Origin: Coleofasciculus sp040219735
Lineage (GTDB): Bacteria; Cyanobacteriota; Cyanobacteriia; Cyanobacteriales; Coleofasciculaceae
DNA: 64,000 bases
Assembly (NCBI GenBank): GCA_040219735.1
Contig: JAVJRX010000147.1
Strand: one strand, 5' to 3'
In this document: positions 32,830-41,676 of the stretch, in pieces
How positions within the stretch are numbered: the stretch's first letter is position 1
Layout: the number at the start of each line of letters is the position of its first letter
Made by a program: the position numbers and the translations under genes
Notes under the pieces: generated by a model
Told to the model about the DNA's origin: nothing
Database searches by the model: none
The model's input: only the letters and a program-made list of their open reading frames with translations

Positions 32830-35127
32830 TTATATTTTTTCTGAATATAGTTTACCTAATTCTGTAAATAATCTAGGCAGTTTTTCTGCATTTTCATCGT
32901 ACAGCTTTGGCAATTCCTTTTTTGAGTCAATTATATCTGAATATTTTATAAAATCAGGCTCTGCCCACATTTCTTTCCACATAAGTTTTTGGTCAGTAAA
33001 TACTATGCCGTCTTTAGCAGAACCCCGAATAGTTGTGTCAATCAGGGCTATAACCTTTTCTTCCTCCCCCACTTTTGCATACTGAGACAATGCATTTGAT
33101 AACTTATCTGGTGGTATGTTAGGGGCAATAAAAACATTATCTTTTCCGGCTATATACCCTTCAATGATTGCTATCAAAGGATGACTAGACTTTTCCAGTA
33201 AGGTATAAAGTCGAGCTTCCAACTGTTGGAATATACGTTGAGAGTTGTCCTTGTGTCCTTTAAGAAACTTCCATGCAGCAAAGCCTGCACCAAATGCGAT
33301 GAGAGCAGCCCCTCCAGTCATTACACCAACTCCGCCAAGGGCAGCCATTATGGAGCTGTAGGCTGCGGCTCCTGATAAAGTACTAATGGCTGTACCTGTG
33401 CCAGCTACACCAAAAGCACCTACAGCAGCCCAAGCTGTACCAACAGCAGCAGCACTTGTTAAAGTTCCTGCCACTGCTGCAATCCCTAAATTAACCTTGT
33501 CTTCTGTATTCATCTGAGAGACTGAGGCAATCGATACTAAGGCAGCCGCTCCAATTAAAGCCGCTCCACCAGTCGCCACTGCCAATCCACCGAGCATTCC
33601 TAACCCGCCCGCAGCTACAGAACCGCCGCCCAACGCAGCTAGAGTAGCATTAGTTGCCGCTGCTCCAGATAAGCTACTGATAGCTGCCCCCGTCCCTGCT
33701 TTGATTCCAAAAGTTTTAGCAACGTGAGTAGCTGTTGGAACTATCTTACTTGCCTTTTTGACTGAATCTCCGACTCTCTTGACAGATTCGCTAATATCGT
33801 CCTCCGTCGATTCTCCATCTCGCTCAAAGAATCGATCGCGTGCTAGCTTATAAATAATTTTGCAATCATCATGAAGATCAGAATTTAGAATTAGTGAATC
33901 TAATGCGGCTAAAGTGGTTTCATCAGAAACTTCTTCACCATCTCTGACTTGAATATAAACAGACAGATACTTTTGTTTATCACTTTCACTAAGTACAGAG
34001 CTAATCTGAATCAGATTGACGATAAACAGTTCAACGGTAATTGCTCTCGATGTGGCACTGGAAACTGAGTATCTCTGTTTAAGGTCTAGGGGTAATAGAG
34101 AGTTTTGAGCGATAGAGTCAAGCTGGTTTAAAGCCTCAAAATCCGAAATTGCCTCACCTGCTTTCACACATTGATAGGTTCCTCGCAATAATTCCTGTTC
34201 AGCTTCACTGAGGTTAGATGCAGTCAGTGTTTCTTCAATAAATTTCTCAATCCCCGTAAGACGAGAGTTCTGGCTTGCCAGACTGTATCGCTGACAAATT
34301 TTTGAATCCAAGTCAGAGGATGAAATGATGAAATCTAATAGGTCTAGAGCTGCTAAATCGCCTGTATACTGACCATCTTTTACTAGCTCATATGCACTTT
34401 TGCACCTCTTCCTACTAGAGTTTCCTTGAAATTTAGCATTATTAATTAAAAAAGGAATAACATTCTCGTTGTTCAAAAATTTATCATAAAGGGTGTGTAG
34501 AACAATAACAATATCATTGCCTTGAACACCACATTTTTTAAGCATCACTTTATCAGCGTCAAGGATTTCAGGCGTGATGTTAATTTTATAAGTTTTACCC
34601 GTTCTCAGGGTAACTTTTTGGGTTCCACCTTGACTGACTATATCATAGCCAACATAGATGTGGTATATCTCCTCAAAATCTTGATTTATTTGACTGTCAG
34701 GCTGCAAAGCTACCTGCTCAACCTTCTCTTCAATTTCAGCGTTTGAAGTATTTCTCAAGTCGGGATTATTTATTTCAATATGATGATTATTTTTATCTTT
34801 ATCATCTGATTCTAATTCTCCAAGAGCTGGAAGTTTTATCAATTCATATACTTGCTGCCAAGCTGCGATATCTTCACCTATTTTGCGCCCATATACTTTA
34901 ACTTTGTTGATAGATTTGAGCTGTAGATTATTGATTTTTTTACATACAAACTCAACTGTTCTTTGTCGATTTAAAGGTTTGCTTGCTTCCAGCAGTAGGT
35001 GCAAGCAGTCATCCTTTACGGTAGCTTTCGCAGTGATGCCTACAGTTTGCAGTGATTGATTCAGTAAGGCGGCGATTGCCTTTGCATTACCCTGCTTGGC
35101 AAGCTCCAGAAGATTGGATTGAGTCAT
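32830..35127 (-). CDS. Large glycine-zipper membrane protein with DnaJ-C-like and C-terminal PH-like domains
   Basis: 765 residues, multi-domain. Residues 1-95: a cyanobacterial N-terminal domain (LLELAKQGNAKAIAALLNQS, KVKVYGRKIGE). About 155-225: a beta-rich segment (IYVGYDIVSQGGTQKVTLRT, GKTYKINI) resembling the DnaJ C-terminal substrate domain. About 245-440: three helical repeats with ICQRYSLASQNSR-like and LKQRYSVSSATSR motifs. About 475-625: two related Gly/Ala-rich hydrophobic blocks (GAAISSLSGAAATNATLAAL and GTAISTLSGAAAYSSIMAAL), predicted membrane or pore-forming. The C-terminal 120 residues (KVIALIDTTIRGSAKDGIVF) resemble a bacterial PH-like domain. The layout recalls membrane effectors of conflict systems. 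ATG at 35127. Confidence 0.75.
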   Translation of the reverse strand: MTQSNLLELAKQGNAKAIAALLNQSLQTVGITAKATVKDDCLHLLLEASKPLNRQRTVEFVCKKINNLQLKSINKVKVYGRKIGEDIAAWQQVYELIKLPALGELESDDKDKNNHHIEINNPDLRNTSNAEIEEKVEQVALQPDSQINQDFEEIYHIYVGYDIVSQGGTQKVTLRTGKTYKINITPEILDADKVMLKKCGVQGNDIVIVLHTLYDKFLNNENVIPFLINNAKFQGNSSRKRCKSAYELVKDGQYTGDLAALDLLDFIISSSDLDSKICQRYSLASQNSRLTGIEKFIEETLTASNLSEAEQELLRGTYQCVKAGEAISDFEALNQLDSIAQNSLLPLDLKQRYSVSSATSRAITVELFIVNLIQISSVLSESDKQKYLSVYIQVRDGEEVSDETTLAALDSLILNSDLHDDCKIIYKLARDRFFERDGESTEDDISESVKRVGDSVKKASKIVPTATHVAKTFGIKAGTGAAISSLSGAAATNATLAALGGGSVAAGGLGMLGGLAVATGGAALIGAAALVSIASVSQMNTEDKVNLGIAAVAGTLTSAAAVGTAWAAVGAFGVAGTGTAISTLSGAAAYSSIMAALGGVGVMTGGAALIAFGAGFAAWKFLKGHKDNSQRIFQQLEARLYTLLEKSSHPLIAIIEGYIAGKDNVFIAPNIPPDKLSNALSQYAKVGEEEKVIALIDTTIRGSAKDGIVFTDQKLMWKEMWAEPDFIKYSDIIDSKKELPKLYDENAEKLPRLFTELGKLYSEKI

Positions 35128-35455
35128 GGCTAGCAGTCCTAAGTGTTAGGAGCTAATACTTAACTTGCTACAGCATAGCCTAGCGTTCTGTCTTGCAGCA
35201 ATGTAAACACAGCCGAATGCAGAAGTAGAGAGGATAATCTAGCGAGCGCTACTGCTCTACAGAATCGCCTGTTGCCCCAAAACTGAATCACCAAGCGATC
35301 GCACTTTCCTCCCCGAAGTCCATTCCCCAAAGCTGAAGCAGTACGAGGAGCGATCGCCTTCGGCACCAGCGTTAGCGAAGCGAGGCGCTAGCCTAGCTGA
35401 TCGCTCTCACTCCCATAAGCTACGATAAATCCAAACACCGTTACACAGAAAACCC
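35128..35455. other. Intergenic region with HIP1 and inverted repeats
   Basis: No supported gene; a 68-codon minus-strand frame here has arbitrary composition. The stretch carries several gcgatcgc or near-octamers, and an imperfect inverted repeat around agcgttagcgaagcgaggc / gctagcctagct (35368-35398). The promoters of the two divergent genes must lie at its ends. Confidence 0.5.
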
Positions 35456-35800
35456 ATGTCTGAGCAAGTGCGTTACATTACCAACGAGCAAGGGGAGCGA
35501 GTTGGCGTCTGGTTAGATTTGGACGCCTATAATCGACTAGCGAACCCATTAGCTCTAGATAACGAGTGCTTAATTGGCTTAAGCCAAGATGAACTGCAAG
35601 CGTTAGCCGATAGTAAGCTAGCTCCCGCCGCACAAAATCAATTGAACGATTTGCTAGTTCAGAATGCAGAATCTCAGCTTTCTGCCGATGAAGTTGCAAA
35701 TCTAGACCGTCTCCTAGCACAAGTCGATCAACTAACAATCCTCAAAACCAGAGCCAGATACACTCTGCACTGCCTAGAAACAGTGGCAACGATAGCGTGA
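35456..35800 (+). CDS. Antitoxin-like protein of a cyanobacterial HNH-linked pair
   Basis: 114 residues. The N-terminus (YITNEQGERVGVWLDLDAYN) resembles Phd/RelB-type or prevent-host-death-like DNA-binding antitoxins, followed by helical LIGLSQDELQALADSKLAP and AESQLSADEVANLDRLLAQV. This family is frequent in cyanobacteria and, as far as I recall, usually precedes an HNH endonuclease gene. Here the stop TGA overlaps a GTG that begins such an HNH gene, but only 15 codons of that remain. The start at 35456 has no clear SD. The function as antitoxin is an inference. Confidence 0.7.
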   Translation: MSEQVRYITNEQGERVGVWLDLDAYNRLANPLALDNECLIGLSQDELQALADSKLAPAAQNQLNDLLVQNAESQLSADEVANLDRLLAQVDQLTILKTRARYTLHCLETVATIA

Positions 35801-35844
35801 GCGCTTATATTCCTGTTGAGCTACAGCGACAAATTCGTACTTAA
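35797..35844 (+). pseudogene. HNH endonuclease gene, 15-codon stub
   Basis: GTG at 35797 overlaps the upstream stop as GTGA. The frame reads VSAYIPVELQRQIRT and then TAA. The motif SAYIPVELxRxVR is the N-terminus of the small cyanobacterial HNH endonucleases that follow antitoxin-like genes; all catalytic residues are gone. Downstream sequence is repeat material. Confidence 0.6.
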
Positions 35845-36321
35845 TTTGATAGATTAGATTCGGCTTGTAGTAAGGGCTTTAGCCCTAGATTCCGTTGGGT
35901 TTTCTTGCGTCAACCCAACCTACAACCTATCCCACAATTTTAGCTGTGTCAGTCCACTACATAGGGCTTGCTGCACAAAGCCCTTACCCTTGAAAATAAA
36001 ACTGTAGAGGATGATTCAAGGTTAAGAAAGTGCAAGGTTTGGAGCCTTATACTAAATCCGGGTTAGCCACCCCTTTATAATCTAGTCCGCGCAGGCGGAC
36101 TTTGTTTGTGTAGCAGCGATTTCAATCGCCTCCTCTTGCATGGGGTTTCCAAGGCGGATTTGGTATTAAGGGGTGAAAAACCTGACGAAGAAGCGAGCGA
36201 GACGCTCACACTACCGTTTGGTTCTTTCCTCCGGAACTCCTGAACTCCTGAACTCCTTTTCTCCTACTCCCTACTCAAATGACTTATTCATCGGCGCAAT
36301 AAAAGTTAACGGCAAAGATCG
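35845..36321. other. Intergenic region made of dispersed repeats
   Basis: No gene. It contains gtaagggctttagccct (35868-35884) and gggcttgctgcacaaagccc (35956-35975), both inverted; tccgcgcaggcgga (36084-36097) followed by tttgtttgtgtagcagcgat, a repeat type common in cyanobacteria; and tandem gaactcct (36233-36257). Confidence 0.6.
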
Positions 36322-36570
36322 TCATTGGTCATAATTAGAGTCAGAGGAAATATTTCGGCTAATTAGGTTAACCGTGTAGTTTAGACTAACCAGGAGCAGG
36401 AATAGAATTGCTACTTTTATCGACATCGGAGCAAAAAACAAGCAAAATACCAGACAAATTAAGGCAGTGAGTACAGCAGCAACTCGTTCTATTTCTTCAG
36501 TGACTTTAATGCTAAGGTAGACAGCGATTAAGGCAATCGATAAGGTGATCAACCAAAGTATCAGCGTCAT
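36322..36570 (-). CDS. Small three-helix membrane protein, unknown function
   Basis: 82 residues from ATG 36570: three hydrophobic helices, MTLILWLITLSIALIAVYLS, VAAVLTALICLVFCLFFAP and VAILFLLLVSLNYTV, with a conserved-looking basic/acidic loop (KVTEEIERV). Similar small membrane proteins are widespread in cyanobacteria, without a known role. A start eight codons upstream is possible but would add a stretch of no family character. Confidence 0.65.
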   Translation of the reverse strand: MTLILWLITLSIALIAVYLSIKVTEEIERVAAVLTALICLVFCLFFAPMSIKVAILFLLLVSLNYTVNLISRNISSDSNYDQ

Positions 36571-36901
36571 AAAACTATAGAAGCAATAACTCAAGGATCT
36601 GCCTCATACAAACTCTTATGGCAGCAGGACGGAAATCGTGACAGTTTCAGAGATTTTCACATTCTGCTTTCTGCCTTTTTGTACGATGCATATCTTGACT
36701 TTAACATCTTTATCTTAACATCTAGACCAGCGTTTTTAGTAATTGAACTCACCTAAATTATCGTAACATTAACGACAAAAAAATATTAGTTTTACAGGGT
36801 GACATTGTAACAAAAGGGACAAAACTATTTCTTTTCGGACTTATTACTTGTAACTTCTTAACTTTTAAGAGCGGCTAACTGGGGTTACACAGACTGACAC
36901 T
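36571..36901. other. AT-rich intergenic region
   Basis: About 330 bp without a supported gene. It is rich in ta/at runs with no clear repeat; nothing else recognisable is seen. Confidence 0.5.
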
Positions 36902-37195
36902 CTAGGGCATCATGGACATCCATCCCATTACCTTTTTACCTCTTCGGAAAAGTACAGAGTCAGCCAATCCTAAGTAATGGGCTACGAGTAATAGCAAAAA
37001 AGATTGACTCATAACCTGATCGAGAAGGTGAGGACAATTGTCAAAGTCTAAACACAGTACTGTAGAACGATTCCAGAGTTCTCGAAATAACTTACAATTT
37101 TTGGGTAGAAAAGATATGAGAGAACGGAATCGGCTGAGTGCCGCCTTCTCAAAGTCAGCGCTGGTGTAATTGGCTGGAGAGTGTTGATCTGCCAT
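36902..37195 (-). CDS. Hypothetical protein
   Basis: 97 residues with no recognised family. The N-terminus is polar (MADQHSPANYTSADFEKAAL), followed by a Cys/Phe/Leu-rich section (LCLDFDNCPHLLDQVMSQSF, LLLLVAHYLGLADSVLF). No signal peptide; one stretch could pass as a membrane segment. A start codon with taggagg about ten bases upstream (minus strand) supports translation. Coding status is probable, function unknown. Confidence 0.5.
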   Translation of the reverse strand: MADQHSPANYTSADFEKAALSRFRSLISFLPKNCKLFRELWNRSTVLCLDFDNCPHLLDQVMSQSFLLLLVAHYLGLADSVLFRRGKKVMGWMSMMP

Positions 37196-37380
37196 TTTTA
37201 TCCTCCTACTAGCCTAGTAGCTCTCCCATATCCAAGATAATGGAGCGAAGCCTATCCTTCCAAAGCTCTGTAAAAAAAACTTTACTTAACAGGGTGGATT
37301 GGGGAAGAGAGTCTATTTGCTACTGTTCCCCGACGTAGCCTGCTACGCTATTTACAGGGCTCTCCTGGCGTCCTCAACAA

Positions 37381-37983
37381 CTACTCTTTCACTTGAGTGC
37401 CATGACTGCGAGGGTCATCTGAGGATGTCTTTGACGATGACACAGGCGCTTTAAATGTAGAGACTTGTCCATCGCCTTGAGTATAGGGTAATGGTAGATC
37501 CGCGACCAAAGCTTCTAAGTTCGCCTCTAAAACCGGGTGAGGTTGTTCCCCAATCGTTTGGGCAATTGCTTCGCCTTGGGCGTCTAAAAACACAAAATGG
37601 GGGATACCATCGACTCGATAGTTGAGAATTTCGGGTAACCACTTGCTGTTATCCACATTCAGCATCACAAAATTAACCGAGTCGGTGTACTGTTGTTTCA
37701 ATTCCCCTAAGTCCTGCGCCATGGCTTGACAAGTGGTACACCAGTTAGCATAGAACTCCATGAAGGTGGGCTTGCCATTGCTGAGTGCGACTTCTAGGGG
37801 CGTAGATTCCTCAGCTTGGGCGTCAAGAGAAGCCGAACCCGTCTGTGTTTGTAATCCTAAGAATAGAGCAACGCCAAGAATGATGGCGACTAGGGCAATT
37901 ATAAAATTTCTCAGTCGAGAGCTGAGATTTGCTTTAGGTGTTTGGGGAGATGGAGATCCGGAGTCGGGGGAATTCGCGGTCAT
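37381..37983 (-). CDS. txlA: Thioredoxin-like thiol:disulfide protein TxlA (HCF164 type)
   Basis: 200 residues from ATG 37983 (a TTG four codons earlier is less likely). A single N-terminal transmembrane anchor (LRNFIIALVAIILGVALFLG) precedes a thioredoxin domain with the active site WCTTC in FMEFYANWCTTCQAMAQDLG, and the cis-Pro segment VDGIPHFVFLDAQG. Membrane-anchored thioredoxins of this kind face the thylakoid lumen or periplasm and pass reducing power from CcdA to apocytochromes, needed for cytochrome b6f assembly. The C-terminus has a Ser/Pro-rich tail. It is divergent from the NIL-ferredoxin gene with a 70-bp shared promoter region. Confidence 0.9.
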   Translation of the reverse strand: MTANSPDSGSPSPQTPKANLSSRLRNFIIALVAIILGVALFLGLQTQTGSASLDAQAEESTPLEVALSNGKPTFMEFYANWCTTCQAMAQDLGELKQQYTDSVNFVMLNVDNSKWLPEILNYRVDGIPHFVFLDAQGEAIAQTIGEQPHPVLEANLEALVADLPLPYTQGDGQVSTFKAPVSSSKTSSDDPRSHGTQVKE

Positions 37984-38054
37984 ATTTAAGGGCAATTTAA
38001 CCTACAACTGATCAATTTTTATCAAAACGATCCTTTCCATAGGCTAACAAGACC

Positions 38055-38459
38055 ATGAAAAAACGGCTAACTCTAACCTTTCCCAAACGCACCGTCCAAA
38101 TGCCAGTAACCTACCGACTGGCAAAGGATTTCAATGTCGCCGCCAATATTATCCGCGCCCAAGTCGCACCCAATCAAATCGGTAAACTGGTGGTGGAACT
38201 CTCAGGAGATATTGATCAGCTCGATGCTGCCATTGAGTGGATGCGATCGCACGATATTAATGTATCCCTGGTTGACCGTGAAATTATGATTGATGAAACG
38301 AGCTGTGTTGATTGTGGGTTGTGTACAGGTGTGTGTCCCACAGAAGCCTTAACCCTCAATCCCGATACCTTTCGACTTAACTTTACGCGATCGCGTTGTA
38401 TTGTCTGTGAGCAGTGTATCCCTACTTGTCCGGTTCAGGCAATTTCTACTAATCTGTAG
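38055..38459 (+). CDS. NIL domain plus 2x[4Fe-4S] ferredoxin
   Basis: 134 residues. The N-terminal NIL domain (LTLTFPKRTVQMPVTYRLAK, AAIEWMRSHDINVSL) is fused to a bacterial-type ferredoxin with two CxxCxxCxxxCP clusters: CVDCGLCTGVCPTEAL and CIVCEQCIPTCPVQAI. This fusion is conserved in cyanobacteria and methanogens; NIL domains otherwise regulate methionine transporters, so a role linked to sulfur or methionine metabolism is suggested, not proven. Eight cluster cysteines are intact. Monocistronic, ATG at 38055. Confidence 0.95.
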   Translation: MKKRLTLTFPKRTVQMPVTYRLAKDFNVAANIIRAQVAPNQIGKLVVELSGDIDQLDAAIEWMRSHDINVSLVDREIMIDETSCVDCGLCTGVCPTEALTLNPDTFRLNFTRSRCIVCEQCIPTCPVQAISTNL

Positions 38460-38509
38460 TTATTGATTCATGGTTCATTGGTAATTCAAGGACATAAGAC
38501 CCATGATAA

Positions 38510-39100
38510 TCAGCGATTGTTCTTTAACAAAGGTCGCACAATCAGAAAACCTGTACCAAATGCGGTGAGGACAATCAGCACGATGGCTACAATTAAAACC
38601 CAGCCATTGACCTCTCTATGACTCTCAGAGGCGGATGTACGGCGGGAACGAGACTCTTCCTGTTCAATCACCAAAGTTTCTCTGTAAGGCGAGGAAGGGG
38701 CGTCCCACTTAGGATGAGGGGGTGGAACATCAACCCCTAGCCTAGAGGGGGCTGATTTAGGGATTGACGGGGCGGGACGAGGTTCTGAGGGAATCGACTG
38801 GCGTCGAGGCATTTGGGCGCCTGTGACGGGTGTCAATGAATCCACAACCTGCTGAAGATGTTGGCTTGATTGCAGGACTTTTTCCACTTCTTGGCGCAGT
38901 TTTTGGTTTTGTTTGACCAACTGCTGATTTTGACCATTGAGGGAATCCAACATGGCTTGGGCGGCTTGTAACTCAGCCGCCAGTTCCCGGTATACAGAGA
39001 TTGGCACCGAAGGGCAATAATTATTGGCAGAGGTTGAGGGGGTATAACGATCAGTTGGCGGATTTTGCATAGAAGGATTAATTGGGGAATTAGAATTCAT
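38510..39100 (-). CDS. Coiled-coil protein with C-terminal membrane anchor
   Basis: 196 residues. A polar N-terminus and a coiled coil at about 35-85 (LAAELQAAQAMLDSLNGQNQ, KLRQEVEKVLQSSQHLQQVV) are followed by a Pro/Ser-rich, basic linker and one transmembrane helix near the end (VNGWVLIVAIVLIVLTAFGT, GFLIV), giving a C-tail-anchored layout with the coiled coil in the cytosol. No family is recognised. It starts ATG at 39100; a TTG four codons upstream is also open. It lies between NIL-ferredoxin (convergent) and thiD. Confidence 0.7.
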   Translation of the reverse strand: MNSNSPINPSMQNPPTDRYTPSTSANNYCPSVPISVYRELAAELQAAQAMLDSLNGQNQQLVKQNQKLRQEVEKVLQSSQHLQQVVDSLTPVTGAQMPRRQSIPSEPRPAPSIPKSAPSRLGVDVPPPHPKWDAPSSPYRETLVIEQEESRSRRTSASESHREVNGWVLIVAIVLIVLTAFGTGFLIVRPLLKNNR

Positions 39101-39291
39101 GGGTCTTGCCAAGCCTCTGTAGAGTCATAAGAGTTTCGATTTTATCGAGGAATAGTCGTAACCTATTTCTGATAAACTCCTAGCTCCATAACTGTGGCAT
39201 TAATTATACGACGCCTATCTTACAATATTCGCCTCTTTAGGCAATGAGTAAACGCTATTTAACATTAACCCTACTCCCTTGCCCTTTCCGG

Positions 39292-40095
39292 TCATAAACG
39301 GGGCAATACGGCGAAAAAATGCCCCACAGGTCCATATCCTTGACCAATATCGAGAGCGTATTGGAGTGCTGTGGTCACATACTCCTTTGCCAATTGCACG
39401 GCGGTGAGTGGGTTTTTCCCCATCGCCAAATTCGCCGCGATCGCACTACTGAGTGTACAGCCTGTACCGTGATTATTCTTTGTCTCAATCCAGGTTGTTT
39501 TCAGGGTGTACAACTGGGCTCCATCGAACCAGACATCGACCCCACATAAGTTACCCGTCATCGCACCGCCCTTAACCAAGACAGCTTTTGCTCCCAGTTG
39601 ATGAATACGTTGGGCAGCCCTTCCCATATCATCCAGGGTATGAATGTCCAAACCGCTGAGCAATTGAGCCTCATAACGGTTTGGTGTGACTATTGTTGCC
39701 AGAGGAATCAAACCTTCTCGCAAAGACGTTACCGCCTGATCATCAATCAATTGGTCTCCTGTGCGGGATACCATCACCGGATCAACCACCAACGGGTCAA
39801 GATTTAAACCCTGAACCTGGGAAACCACAGCATTAATAATCTCAGCGTTGAGTAACATTCCCGTTTTGGTCGCCTGAGTACCGATATCACGCACCACCGC
39901 CTCAATTTGGGCAACGACGGCGGCGACTGGCAAAGCATCCACGCGGTTGACCCCTTGAGTATTCTGGGCGGTGACACAAGTCAAGGCACTCGTTCCATGA
40001 ACACAGTGAAAGGCAAAGGTTTTCAAATCTGCCTGAATTCCCGCCCCACCTCCGCTATCTGATCCGGCTATTGTCAGCGCTACTGGTACTTGCAT
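39292..40095 (-). CDS. thiD: Hydroxymethylpyrimidine/phosphomethylpyrimidine kinase
   Basis: 267 residues. ThiD phosphorylates HMP and HMP-P to HMP-PP in thiamine biosynthesis. The ribokinase fold is clear: ALTIAGSDSGGGAGIQADLK at the N-terminus, then the HMP-binding GTSALTCVTAQNTQGV, VVDPVMVSRTGDQLID, and the anion-hole motif NNHGTGCTLSSAIAANLAMG near residue 215. Length and start match the family. Upstream on the minus strand lies a heptameric repeat (40105-40146) that occupies its 5' untranslated region. No ThiE domain is fused. Confidence 0.97.
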   Translation of the reverse strand: MQVPVALTIAGSDSGGGAGIQADLKTFAFHCVHGTSALTCVTAQNTQGVNRVDALPVAAVVAQIEAVVRDIGTQATKTGMLLNAEIINAVVSQVQGLNLDPLVVDPVMVSRTGDQLIDDQAVTSLREGLIPLATIVTPNRYEAQLLSGLDIHTLDDMGRAAQRIHQLGAKAVLVKGGAMTGNLCGVDVWFDGAQLYTLKTTWIETKNNHGTGCTLSSAIAANLAMGKNPLTAVQLAKEYVTTALQYALDIGQGYGPVGHFFAVLPRL

Positions 40096-40104
40096 GAGTT
40101 TTGT

Positions 40105-40146
40105 CAGTTAACAGTTAACAGTTAACAGTTAACAGTTAACAGTTAG
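40105..40146. repeat. Heptameric repeat cagttaa
   Basis: Five perfect copies of cagttaa followed by cagttag and ttaa, starting ten bases upstream of the thiD start codon on its 5' side. A further gttaac half-site follows at about 40147. Confidence 0.85.
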
Positions 40147-40217
40147 TTAACCGTTAACAGGAAGTGTTTTGAGTTAACTCCTCATCTCTCCCATCTTCCT
40201 CTTCCTTCTACCGTCTC

Positions 40218-41486
40218 CTAACTTCTGGGAAAACGACGCCGTTGCAAAAATTCGGGAATATCTAGCCCCGGTCGGTTTTTCGGTTCGGGTTCAGGGGTTG
40301 GCGGATTAGGTTTCGGTGTGATCGGTCGCGTATAACGGGGAATTTCTTTGACAGGTGGGGGCGGTGGCGCTTCACCACTAAAGCCCGTGGCAATCACGGT
40401 AATTCTAATCTCACCTTGAAGCCTGTCATCAATCACAGCACCAAAAATAATATTGGCGTTAGGATCAACCACTTCGTAGATTGTTTCTGCCGCTGCATTA
40501 ACTTCGTGTAACGTCAGATCACTACCACCTGTAATATTAAAGACCACCCCTCTAGCGCCTTCTACTGAAGACTCCAGTAGGGGCGAGGAAATCGCCGCCA
40601 CAGCCGCTTCTCTAGCGCGGGATTTACCTGAACCCACACCAATTCCCATTAACGCCGAACCTGCGTCTGCCATAACAGCTCGCACGTCAGCAAAATCGAC
40701 ATTCACTAACCCCGGAACGGTGATAATGTCTGAGATTCCCTGCACACCCTGACGCAGGATATCATCAGCCACTCTAAAGGCATCTTGAACCGGTGTTTGT
40801 TCAGAAATCACCGACAAGAGCTTATTATTGGGAATCACGATTAGAGTATCGACGCGGCTTTGCAGTGCCGCAATTCCTTCCTCGGCTTGAGAAGTACGGC
40901 GGCGTCCCTCAAAGGTGAAGGGACGAGTCACAACGCCCACTGTTAAAGCGCCGAGTTCTTTCGCAATCTCTGCCACAATTGGCGCCGCCCCCGTTCCTGT
41001 ACCACCGCCCATCCCGGCTGTGATGAAAACTAAATCGGACTCGGCTAAGGCTTGGGCAATTTCATCGCGAGATTCTTCCGCCGCTTTTTGACCAATGGCT
41101 GGATTTCCGCCTGCACCGAGTCCCCGGGTTAATTTTTGACCCACCTGCAAGCGTTTGGCGGCGGAGTTTTGGGAGAGGGCTTGAGAATCGGTATTAATCG
41201 ACCAAAACTCGATCCCAGCCACTTCACTGGCAATCATTCGGTTGACCGCGTTTCCGCCTCCACCACCGACACCAACAACTTTAATTTTGGCAACACTACC
41301 TGGCAAAATGTTGTCACTCCTCGTGTCTTCCCTGGGAATCCCCTTGGAATCATAATCATGGGGTTGACCAAACTGCAACCCAGAGTTACTGAAGGGATGG
41401 GTATTTTCCACTCCAACTGAAAGATCGGTATTCAGCGTGATAGGAGAGCTTTGATGGACAAGCCCTAGTTTACTATTAAGCGTCAT
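40218..41486 (-). CDS. ftsZ: Cell division protein FtsZ
   Basis: 422 residues. FtsZ is the GTP-binding tubulin homologue that forms the division ring. The core contains IKVVGVGGGGGNAVNRMIAS, the tubulin signature FITAGMGGGTGTGAAPIVAE and the T7 synergy loop NVDFADVRAVMADAGSALMG. There is a cyanobacterial N-terminal extension of about 65 residues, and a Pro-rich linker (PRYTRPITPKPNPPTPEPEP) leading to the C-terminal peptide PGLDIPEFLQRRRF, which binds partners such as FtsA-like or SepF/Ftn2 proteins. It lies 190 bp downstream of ftsQ, the usual cyanobacterial order. Confidence 0.98.
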   Translation of the reverse strand: MTLNSKLGLVHQSSPITLNTDLSVGVENTHPFSNSGLQFGQPHDYDSKGIPREDTRSDNILPGSVAKIKVVGVGGGGGNAVNRMIASEVAGIEFWSINTDSQALSQNSAAKRLQVGQKLTRGLGAGGNPAIGQKAAEESRDEIAQALAESDLVFITAGMGGGTGTGAAPIVAEIAKELGALTVGVVTRPFTFEGRRRTSQAEEGIAALQSRVDTLIVIPNNKLLSVISEQTPVQDAFRVADDILRQGVQGISDIITVPGLVNVDFADVRAVMADAGSALMGIGVGSGKSRAREAAVAAISSPLLESSVEGARGVVFNITGGSDLTLHEVNAAAETIYEVVDPNANIIFGAVIDDRLQGEIRITVIATGFSGEAPPPPPVKEIPRYTRPITPKPNPPTPEPEPKNRPGLDIPEFLQRRRFPRS

Positions 41487-41676
41487 TGCAATAGGTCAGG
41501 GTTGATAATCAACTTTATCAGTTATATGTAGCAATCTGAGTCAACTATAGGGTAAGTCGATCGAAAAACCAACGAACACCCCTGTTTGTTGTTAAGACTC
41601 TTGAAGGGTGCTCTCCTCAAGAGTTGCCAAAATTGGCATAGCTGAATTCTCTTTTATACCACTCTTCCCGCCACGG

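Noticed and set aside
35160..35366. 68-codon minus-strand frame in the spacer before the antitoxin-like gene
   Set aside because: Composition is arbitrary and it lies across HIP1 sites and inverted repeats.
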